A DNA stretch of 48,339 nt from assembly GCA_964630755.1 (NCBI GenBank), contig CAZVYS010000005.1, positions 1-48,339 of the forward strand. The letters run 5' to 3'. Made by a program: the position numbers and the translations under genes. Shown here in pieces: positions 7,458 to 13,883 of the stretch. The notes beneath the pieces are model-generated. The model did not search any database, was not told the DNA's origin, and saw nothing but the letters and a program-made list of their open reading frames with translations. The DNA is from CAZVYS01 sp964630755 (GTDB taxonomy: Bacteria > Patescibacteriota > Microgenomatia > UBA1400 > CG1-02-47-37). Each line of letters opens with the position of its first letter. The first letter of the stretch is position 1.

Positions 7458-7491
7458 CCCGATTAAATGCGGGACAAGGGGGGTGAAAATA
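7458..7491 (+). promoter_or_regulatory. Hairpin and Shine-Dalgarno before first WxLIP gene
   Basis: A TCCCG/CGGGA hairpin follows the previous stop and is followed by AAGGGGGGTGAAAATA before ATG 7492. The GGGGGTGAAAATAAT string is shared with the WxL gene at 5209, so the two starts have the same design. A GTG at 7483 is in frame, but it lies inside the Shine-Dalgarno, so ATG 7492 is preferred. Confidence 0.55.
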
Positions 7492-8397
7492 ATGAAAAAA
7501 ATACTAATTAGTTTATGCTTGCTTTTTGTAGCTGTAACTACAGTTAAGGCAGCCAGTTTCGGGGGCTTGGGGATTTATCCAACTAATCCAGTTGAAGATG
7601 TTCCATTATCTTCTTCTTGGTTTATATATAACTTAGTGCCTGGAGAAGAAAAAACTGACACGGTTACAGTTCAAAACACTAGCGAAGAGACTCTGTCAGC
7701 TAAAATTTACGCTGTTGATGGAACTACAACACGAGATGGAGCTTTTGCCCTTTTAAATGAGTCAGATCCTAAAAAGGATCTTGGTTCATGGGTGGATTTA
7801 CCTGTTACAAAAGTAACTTTGGCTCCAGGAGAAAATAGACAGATTAACTTTGATATTAAAGTGCCTAGTGGAGCTAAAGTGGGTAGTCATTTAGGTGGAA
7901 TTGTACTTGAAAACCTTAAGGTTGGTGAAGGTAAAGGAGTCGACGTGGTTACCCGAGTAGGGGTGAGAATATATGAGACAGTACCAGGTGTATTGGTTCG
8001 ATTGCTTGACTTAACAGATTTATCCTGGAAGTTAGTGAATGACAAAGTTAATTTAATGTTTAAGTTGGAAAATTCTGGAAATGTTCACTTAGATCTTAAG
8101 GGTAAGATTGAGTTTATAAACCAATTCACTGGTAAAGTCGTGGTTGAAGAAGAAGCTGATCTTAGAACTGTATTGCCAGAAAAACCAACTGAAGTACCCT
8201 ATGTTTGGCAAAAAACACCTTTGCTAGGTAGCTATGTAGCTCGGGTAACGATTGATTACGGTAATGAAGCCGAAATAATCGAGCGAGAAGTTCGCTTTAT
8301 GTATGTAACTAAAAAAGCGTTGACTCTAGCTGGAGTTGGTTTTGTAGTCTTGTTAGTAGCTAGAGCTATAGCAGCTAGCAAAAGAAAGAGAAGATAA
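7492..8397 (+). CDS. DUF916/WxLIP-type membrane-anchored surface protein 1
   Basis: 301 aa from ATG 7492. Signal peptide MKKILISLCLLFVAVTTVKA. A DUF916-like domain follows at about residues 25-150: GGLGIYPTNP, SSWFIYNLVPGEEKTDTVTV, then VPSGAKVGSHLGGIVL and TRVGVRIYETVPG. A second Ig-like domain covers about 155-265, then one membrane segment (about 273-293) and a KRKRR tail. This matches WxL-interacting proteins (peptidoglycan-binding domain, host-binding domain, anchor). It follows two WxL-like genes, the expected partner order. Confidence 0.78.
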   Translation: MKKILISLCLLFVAVTTVKAASFGGLGIYPTNPVEDVPLSSSWFIYNLVPGEEKTDTVTVQNTSEETLSAKIYAVDGTTTRDGAFALLNESDPKKDLGSWVDLPVTKVTLAPGENRQINFDIKVPSGAKVGSHLGGIVLENLKVGEGKGVDVVTRVGVRIYETVPGVLVRLLDLTDLSWKLVNDKVNLMFKLENSGNVHLDLKGKIEFINQFTGKVVVEEEADLRTVLPEKPTEVPYVWQKTPLLGSYVARVTIDYGNEAEIIEREVRFMYVTKKALTLAGVGFVVLLVARAIAASKRKRR

Positions 8398-9636
8398 ATG
8401 AAGAAGTGGTTAGTAATAGCCATATTATTATTGATCGGGATGGGCCCCGTTCCACGATTGTGGGGCGGGGCGGGGGCCCAGGAAGCTGGCGGTTTGGGGA
8501 TTATTCCGGCAGTAGTGGATGCTAATGATCCAAATGGATCTTGGTTTGTGTATGAGCTTGAACCTGGAAAAACTATCAATGAAAAAGCGGCAGTTATTAA
8601 TCTGTATGACGAGCCAGTTGAAGTAGAGGTTTATCCAGTTGATGCTACAACTACTAAAGATGGGGCTTTTAGTTTAAAGCAGAAAAATGATGAGATAGAG
8701 TCTGTGGGTGGATGGGTTGAGGGATTGCCATTAAAACTTAGTTTGCAAGCTAAAGAACGTCAGATTATTGATTTTAGTTTTACTATTCCAGAAGGAACTG
8801 AGCCTGGTGATTATTTAGGTGGTTTGGTGGTCCAAAAGGTCAGTGTAGATGAAACCAAGATGCAAGTAAAGACTGTGGTTAGGACTGGAGTAAGAATTTA
8901 TTTAACAGTTCCAGGTGAAGTTAAGCGGGAGATTGAGGTAACTAAACTAGAGTTTAAGAAAATTAAGGGTAAATACAAGTTGCTTTTAAGTTTAAAAAAT
9001 ACTGGCAATGTTCGACTTGAAAACATGCTAGTTAAGTTGAATTTAAAAAGTAAGTGGGGATGGCCGCCTGAGTCCAGGGCCTCCTATCCGCAAGCTGCAG
9101 TTATGTTTCCGGGAAAGGAAATTAGTCTGGAATTACCTTGGGAAAACTCAAAACCAATCTTAGGCCAGTTTGATCTTAAGATAGAAGTTATATTTGGAGA
9201 GATACTGAAGATTAATAAGAGCTTAAGTTTGTGGATGATAGATTGGTTGAAGTTAGGGATAGCGATAGGCAGCTTAATTGTTTTAATCGTATGGTTTAAA
9301 TTAACGGCTAAGAAAAGAAAGCAAAAAAAGCTTTTAAGACAAAAACAAAAAATAGAACGAAAGAAAATGATTGGCTTTTCAACTAACAATAGAAAGTTGA
9401 AAAAACATGGAGATGAGGTTGATTGGTTACTAAAAGAAATTCGAGTGATTATAAGAGAAGAGCTTCAAGAGATGGCAAGGAATGGTCAGCTAGATGATTT
9501 TAAGAAGGGTAGTCGTAAGAGATTAAAAACACCAAGGGGTTTAAAGTTACCAAGAGGAATTCATAGTGAAGCTGTTTCTAACGGGAATAAAAAGAAGTTC
9601 TTCTTTAGTAAACTTAAGCAAAAGAGTAAGAAGTAG
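8398..9636 (+). CDS. DUF916/WxLIP-type membrane-anchored surface protein 2
   Basis: 412 aa, a tandem paralogue of the preceding gene; its ATG directly follows the preceding stop. Signal peptide at about residues 1-27, then GGLGIIPAVVDANDPNGSWFVYELEPGKT and IPEGTEPGDYLGGLVV with RTGVRIYLTVPG, the same DUF916 landmarks. A second beta domain and a membrane segment (about 278-298) follow. Unlike its neighbour it has a cytoplasmic tail of about 110 residues that is extremely Lys/Arg-rich and may contact nucleic acid or acidic partners. The signal-peptide codons contain a GC-rich hairpin (8442-8479) unlike the surrounding AT-rich DNA. Confidence 0.76.
   Translation: MKKWLVIAILLLIGMGPVPRLWGGAGAQEAGGLGIIPAVVDANDPNGSWFVYELEPGKTINEKAAVINLYDEPVEVEVYPVDATTTKDGAFSLKQKNDEIESVGGWVEGLPLKLSLQAKERQIIDFSFTIPEGTEPGDYLGGLVVQKVSVDETKMQVKTVVRTGVRIYLTVPGEVKREIEVTKLEFKKIKGKYKLLLSLKNTGNVRLENMLVKLNLKSKWGWPPESRASYPQAAVMFPGKEISLELPWENSKPILGQFDLKIEVIFGEILKINKSLSLWMIDWLKLGIAIGSLIVLIVWFKLTAKKRKQKKLLRQKQKIERKKMIGFSTNNRKLKKHGDEVDWLLKEIRVIIREELQEMARNGQLDDFKKGSRKRLKTPRGLKLPRGIHSEAVSNGNKKKFFFSKLKQKSKK
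8442..8479 (+). other. GC-rich hairpin inside coding sequence
   Basis: GGGCCCC (8442-8448) pairs with GGGGCCC (8473-8479), with an inner CCAC/GTGG stem (8452-8455 with 8460-8463, loop GATT). It lies over codons about 15-28 of the second WxLIP gene and is far more GC-rich than anything nearby. Confidence 0.6.
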
Positions 9637-9639
9637 TGA

Positions 9640-9672
9640 CAAATCATGGGACGATCGTCCCATGAAAATGAT
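9640..9672. repeat. 33-bp repeat with perfect 20-bp palindrome, copy 1
   Basis: Contains CATGGGACGATCGTCCCATG at 9645-9664, a perfect palindrome. Identical over 33 bp to 10454-10486. It overlaps the expected -35 of the PaaX-like gene (-10 TATACT at 9672-9677), so it is a good operator candidate. Confidence 0.8.
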
Positions 9673-9683
9673 ATACTTAGTTA
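9672..9683 (+). promoter_or_regulatory. -10 element of the PaaX-like gene
   Basis: TATACT 9672-9677 followed by 6 nt and ATG at 9684. This predicts transcription starting at the A of the start codon. The -35 position falls in the palindrome. Confidence 0.6.
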
Positions 9684-10448
9684 ATGGCTAAGAAGTATAA
9701 GATTATTGACAGAGTATTAATTGGAGTGACTATATTAGATGAATTATTGGATCAAACTGTTGGAGCTGGTTCTAGAGCTTATCATGCTAGAAAATTAGCT
9801 TTTTGGACGCCGCCGAATTACAAAGGGACTAATCTTAATCAAGCAATTAATCGGATGTTAAGAACCGGATATTTGCACAAAGAAATTGTTAAGGGTGAAC
9901 CAGTTTTAAGAATAACTAGAGGAGGAAAAAAAAGACTAAAAAGAGACTTTTCATATTTTAGAATGCAGGATAAAAAATGGGATGGTTATTGGCGATTAGT
10001 AATTTTTGATATCAGTGAGAAAAAAAGATATCTAAGAAATTCATTAAGAAGAAAATTAAAGGAACTAGGTTTTGGAATGTGGCAAAAGAGTATTTATATT
10101 TCACCTTTTGATTTTGAAGAAGATATTTATGAATTTTTGTTGAGTAAGAAATTATTAGGAATGGCTTATGTGTTAACTGCTAGACATAGATTAATGGGGG
10201 ATGCAAAACAGTTGGCTAGCCAAGTTTGGCCTGTTGAAAAAATCAATAAAGAATATGAAAAACTTGATGATCAATTAAAAAAACTAGAAACTGGGATTGA
10301 AAAAGCGATTTTATATCAGAAACTAAAACAAATAAATGAAGATTACTTACAATTATTACTATTAGATCCTTGTTTGCCAAAGCAGTTACTACCAAATAGT
10401 TGGTATGGATTTAAAATAAAAAAGAAGTTATTAAATTTCTTTAAATAG
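9684..10448 (+). CDS. PaaX-like/Cas2-fold transcriptional regulator
   Basis: 254 aa. The N-terminal region (about residues 1-85) is winged-helix-like: LNQAINRMLRTGYLHKE, then PVLRITRGGKKRLKRD. The middle (about 95-150) is a Cas2-type ferredoxin fold as in PaaX repressors: YWRLVIFDISEKKRYLRNSL then LGFGMWQKSIYISPF. The C-terminal part is helical and charged. PaaX itself represses phenylacetate genes; the ligand and targets here are unknown. The gene lies between two identical 33-bp palindromic repeats, which suggests autoregulation. There is no CRISPR array nearby, so a Cas2 role is unlikely. Confidence 0.75.
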   Translation: MAKKYKIIDRVLIGVTILDELLDQTVGAGSRAYHARKLAFWTPPNYKGTNLNQAINRMLRTGYLHKEIVKGEPVLRITRGGKKRLKRDFSYFRMQDKKWDGYWRLVIFDISEKKRYLRNSLRRKLKELGFGMWQKSIYISPFDFEEDIYEFLLSKKLLGMAYVLTARHRLMGDAKQLASQVWPVEKINKEYEKLDDQLKKLETGIEKAILYQKLKQINEDYLQLLLLDPCLPKQLLPNSWYGFKIKKKLLNFFK

Positions 10449-10453
10449 TGATT

Positions 10454-10486
10454 CAAATCATGGGACGATCGTCCCATGAAAATGAT
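10454..10486. repeat. 33-bp repeat with perfect 20-bp palindrome, copy 2
   Basis: Identical to copy 1, palindrome at 10459-10478, 10 bp after the PaaX-like stop codon and upstream of the gene at 10557. It may be a second operator, linking the downstream gene and cysS to the same regulator. Confidence 0.8.
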
Positions 10487-10556
10487 TGGTTTTAGATAGT
10501 TGATTTGTATGTTAGGATGGATATTGTTAGATATTTTTGTAAATTGATAAATTTAT

Positions 10557-11063
10557 ATGCCTAAACAAATAGTTAGAGATGTATTTGGTGAGCTTTTAGA
10601 AACTGGTAAAGCTACAGCCAAAGCAGGCAAAAAGGCGGCTTCAGATATTGCTTCACAAACTGCAAAGACTGTGGCCGGTCATAAACCAAGATCTGGTGAT
10701 AGTTCTGCTTGGCTTGAAAGAGCAAAAGCTAAAAAAAAGGTAGGAAGACAGTCTAAGCAGCAGACAGAAGAACAAGCTAGAGGTGAGCAAATACAAAAAA
10801 TGCAAGAGATGGATAAGAAACAATCTCAACAAGCATATAATCAAATCCAAGATCAAATTAAACTAATTCAACAAAGAAGAGCTCAACAGCCAAGAAAGTA
10901 TGTGACTGGAAAGGCAGACTTTGATGATGAGCAGGTAAAAGACCCAGAAACATTTTTTGAAAAGATGAAAAAGAAAAAAGAGGAGATGAAAAATAAAATA
11001 TTACCTTGGACTAAAAAGAAAGGAATGGGTACTGGTGAGATTAGAAGGGGAGCATCTGGATGA
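10557..11063 (+). CDS. Basic coiled-coil hypothetical protein
   Basis: 168 aa, rich in Lys, Gln and Ala, without membrane segments. An amphipathic N-terminal helix (IVRDVFGELLETGKATAKAG) is followed by a Gln/Lys-rich coiled coil (about residues 60-110) and a basic C-terminus with FFEKMKKKKEEMKNKILPW. From memory it resembles small basic proteins that recur in Microgenomates genomes (DUF5660-like, not verified). Its stop overlaps the cysS start (ATGA), so it is coupled to cysS. A nucleic-acid-binding role is possible but only suggested by composition. Confidence 0.6.
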   Translation: MPKQIVRDVFGELLETGKATAKAGKKAASDIASQTAKTVAGHKPRSGDSSAWLERAKAKKKVGRQSKQQTEEQARGEQIQKMQEMDKKQSQQAYNQIQDQIKLIQQRRAQQPRKYVTGKADFDDEQVKDPETFFEKMKKKKEEMKNKILPWTKKKGMGTGEIRRGASG

Positions 11064-12484
11064 AGTTATATAATTCTTTAACTTCTAAACTTGAAGAGTT
11101 TAAGCCATTAAGACAGGATAGAGTAGGGGTTTATACTTGTGGGCCAACGGTTTATGACTATGTTTCAATAGGTAATTTTCGGACTTACTTTTTAGGAGAT
11201 TTAGTAGTTAGAGCTTTAAGATGGCTTGATTACAAGGTTAGTTATATTATGAATATTACTGATGTTGGACATTTGACTGGAGATAATTTAGGGGATGCTG
11301 ATACAGGCGAGGATAGGCTTGAGAAAGGAGCTAAAAGAGAGGGAAAGACAGCTTTTGAGATTGCAAAGTTTTATACTGATGATTTTATTAAATCATTTTT
11401 AAAACTAAATTTAGTTAAACCAGAAAAATTTACATTAGCAACAGAATATATTAAAGAACAAATAGAGTTACTTAAAAAGATTGAATCAAAAGGCTTTACG
11501 TACAGAATCGATGATGGGATATATTTTGATGTAGTTAGTTTTGAAAAGGCGGGGAATAAATATGGACAGTTGTCTACTTTGGATGAGATTAGTAGTCATG
11601 GGGTAAGAGTAAAACAAAACAAACAAAAAAAAGATTCAAGGGATTTTGCTTTGTGGAAGTTTTCGCCTAAAGACAAGAAAAGGCAGATGGAGTGGGAGAG
11701 TCCTTGGGGAGTTGGATTTCCTGGTTGGCATTTAGAATGTAGTGCCATGAGCATGAAGCATTTGGGAGAGCAGTTTGATGTTCATGTTGGCGGTGAAGAC
11801 TTAAGGTCAACTCATCATCCAAACGAGATAGCACAGAGTGAAGCTGCCACTTTGAAAAAGCCGTTTGTTAAGTATTGGCTTCATGGTGCTTTTTTAAAGG
11901 TCGATGGTGGTCGAATGGGAAGAAGTTTGGGAAATACTTATACTCTTCAAGATTTAAAGGAAAAAGGTTTTTCTGCAATGGATCTTAGGTATTTTTATTT
12001 AACAGGACATTATCGAAAGCCACTTAACTTTACTTTTAGGTCGATTAGGGCTTCAAAAGAAGCTTATTCTAAGTTAAAATCTGCGGTGGTTGGTTGGCAA
12101 GGAGCTAAGACAAGGACAAAACTTTCAGAGGAGAAGTTGCAGAAACTTCAAGGCCTGGCCTTGAAGTTTAGGCAGGCAGTGGAAAATGATTTAAACATGC
12201 CACAAGCGTTAGCTACGGTATGGGAGATGGTCAAATCAAATATTCCTGATTATGATAAATATGAATTGATCAGTGGTTGGGATAGAGTTTTAGGCTTAGA
12301 TTTAACTGAAGTTTCTAAAAGCGAAGTCAAGATTCCAGAAGAGGTTATTAAGTTAGCTGAGAAAAGAAAACAATTTCGGCAAGAAGAAAAATGGGATAAA
12401 GCTGATGAGGTTAGAAGAGAAATTGAGAATAAAGGATATTTGATAAAAGATTTAGGATCGGAATTTGAAGTAATGCAAAAATGA
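11060..12484 (+). CDS. cysS: Cysteine--tRNA ligase
   Basis: 474 aa, full length. Zinc ligands are present: Cys27 in YTCGPT, Cys in WHLECSAM, and the HH plus Glu of STHHPNE. The class I signatures are altered: the HIGH-type motif is SIGN (36-39), losing the first His, and KMSKS is RMGRS (285-289). The DALR-type helix region (VENDLNMPQALATVWEM) and the typical C-terminal KLAEKRKQFRQEEKWDKADEVRREIE are normal. It should still charge tRNA-Cys, but the substitutions merit checking. Overlaps the following gene by 4 bp (ATGA). Confidence 0.93.
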   Translation: MKLYNSLTSKLEEFKPLRQDRVGVYTCGPTVYDYVSIGNFRTYFLGDLVVRALRWLDYKVSYIMNITDVGHLTGDNLGDADTGEDRLEKGAKREGKTAFEIAKFYTDDFIKSFLKLNLVKPEKFTLATEYIKEQIELLKKIESKGFTYRIDDGIYFDVVSFEKAGNKYGQLSTLDEISSHGVRVKQNKQKKDSRDFALWKFSPKDKKRQMEWESPWGVGFPGWHLECSAMSMKHLGEQFDVHVGGEDLRSTHHPNEIAQSEAATLKKPFVKYWLHGAFLKVDGGRMGRSLGNTYTLQDLKEKGFSAMDLRYFYLTGHYRKPLNFTFRSIRASKEAYSKLKSAVVGWQGAKTRTKLSEEKLQKLQGLALKFRQAVENDLNMPQALATVWEMVKSNIPDYDKYELISGWDRVLGLDLTEVSKSEVKIPEEVIKLAEKRKQFRQEEKWDKADEVRREIENKGYLIKDLGSEFEVMQK

Positions 12485-13851
12485 GTGAGGGTATTCAAAA
12501 ACTTTCAAGACGAGATTTTGGCAAGGGAGCAGGGATACTTACCGCTTCTGTTATATTGGGTCCATTAGTAGAAAAAATATTTTCCAATAAAAAGATACGA
12601 GCTGAAAAACAAGTTGGCAAAGAAGAGTTGATAATCCAAGAAGTAGACGGTAACAGAATTTATCTAAATAAAAACAGAATTCCAGTTAGGTGTGAGACAA
12701 GAGATGGGCAAAAGATTTTATTTGATCTAAAAGAAACTGAGAAAGCAAGACAAAAAGCCATAGATTCAAAAGACAGTCAGGTATTGAAATTAATCTCAGT
12801 TATTCAGGAAGAAAAGAAATATATTGAAAGTTCTGTTCAACCAAGAACAACTGAGCTGCCAAGTGATGTTTTATCTGAAGAAGAATTAGGTCAAAAAGGA
12901 GTGAAGATAATTCAAGCAGAAGCTACACAACTACATATTAGAAAAGGAGCTTTTGAAAAAAATGAGCCTTTAGAAGAGTTTAATAATAGTGATAGAAAGT
13001 TGATGGTAGTTTTGGTTGATGGTCCATATTTATTCCAAAGATTTTTAAGTGATCAAAAATATGATGAAGTTAGAGAAGCAGCGCATGGAATTGACTCAGG
13101 GAATATATCTTATTATGGTGATAAGTACGATCAAGTGACTCCAGAAGTGATGAGCGAAATTAGACAAAAAGAAATTAAAAGATTAAAGAATGATGTTTCA
13201 AGTATAAAAAAAGATCAAGAAGGATTAACTAGTTATTCTATAGTAAGAGAGAGGATGCAAAAAGATTTGGTGTATTTTGAAAGCAGGATAAAAGCATTAG
13301 AAGATGGTGTATTAACTGATGAAGATCTTGCCCTTTATTTTTCAGTTGGAATAAATCGCTTTTATGCTCAAGGTTGGTATAAAGAAAATTATCAAGGTAA
13401 AACATTAATATTTATGGCAGTTACTCAAAGAAAACCTAGGGATTTATTTTCGATTTATTTTGACTCAGATGGTAAATGTCAAGCAACTTCTTACAAAGAT
13501 ACCGTGATGGCATTGCATAAAGGGTCAAAGCCAAGATTAGAACAAACACACCCAGAACCTGTTAAACCTTTATCAGGAGAGGTATCTCATCCTGGATGGG
13601 TAGTTCGACATGAATTAAAACATGACAAAACTAGATTAGAGCCTAATTCTTCATATGATGAAGAAATGATGGATCAGTTAGTGATTGAAGATTTAAGTGT
13701 AGCTTATGAAATTTGGCGGAATTCTCTGTCTGGTAAAAAATCAAATGGAGATGAGAAATATCATTTTGTGTTTAGCTTGCCTGAAGACGAGGGTGGTGGA
13801 TATATACTAACTCAAAAACAGCCAAAAGTAGAGAAAAAAGCGGTGACTTGA
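12481..13851 (+). CDS. Tat-signal protein with HExxH motif
   Basis: 456 aa, no named family. Residues 8-30 form a near-ideal twin-arginine signal (LSRRDFGKGAGILTASVILG), so export in a folded state is predicted. The mature part is mostly helical and charged. Near the C-terminus is HELKH (residues 377-381), a zinc-binding HExxH signature, followed by an acidic helix (SYDEEMMDQLVIEDLSVAYEIW) that could give a third ligand. Secreted zinc peptidase is therefore a reasonable guess, not a demonstrated function. Translationally coupled to cysS. Confidence 0.6.
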   Translation: MSEGIQKLSRRDFGKGAGILTASVILGPLVEKIFSNKKIRAEKQVGKEELIIQEVDGNRIYLNKNRIPVRCETRDGQKILFDLKETEKARQKAIDSKDSQVLKLISVIQEEKKYIESSVQPRTTELPSDVLSEEELGQKGVKIIQAEATQLHIRKGAFEKNEPLEEFNNSDRKLMVVLVDGPYLFQRFLSDQKYDEVREAAHGIDSGNISYYGDKYDQVTPEVMSEIRQKEIKRLKNDVSSIKKDQEGLTSYSIVRERMQKDLVYFESRIKALEDGVLTDEDLALYFSVGINRFYAQGWYKENYQGKTLIFMAVTQRKPRDLFSIYFDSDGKCQATSYKDTVMALHKGSKPRLEQTHPEPVKPLSGEVSHPGWVVRHELKHDKTRLEPNSSYDEEMMDQLVIEDLSVAYEIWRNSLSGKKSNGDEKYHFVFSLPEDEGGGYILTQKQPKVEKKAVT

Positions 13852-13883
13852 CATTGGGAGTTTAATTCCTTTATGATATCCGA
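13848..13883 (+). promoter_or_regulatory. Promoter of PEP synthase gene
   Basis: TTGACA 13848-13853, 18-bp spacer, TATGAT 13872-13877, then 6 nt to the GTG start at 13884. The -35 overlaps the stop codon of the preceding gene. Predicts a leaderless mRNA. Confidence 0.75.

Noticed and set aside
9684..10448. Cas2 of a CRISPR system
   Set aside because: The Cas2-like fold is preceded by a winged-helix domain as in PaaX regulators, and no array or cas gene is nearby.
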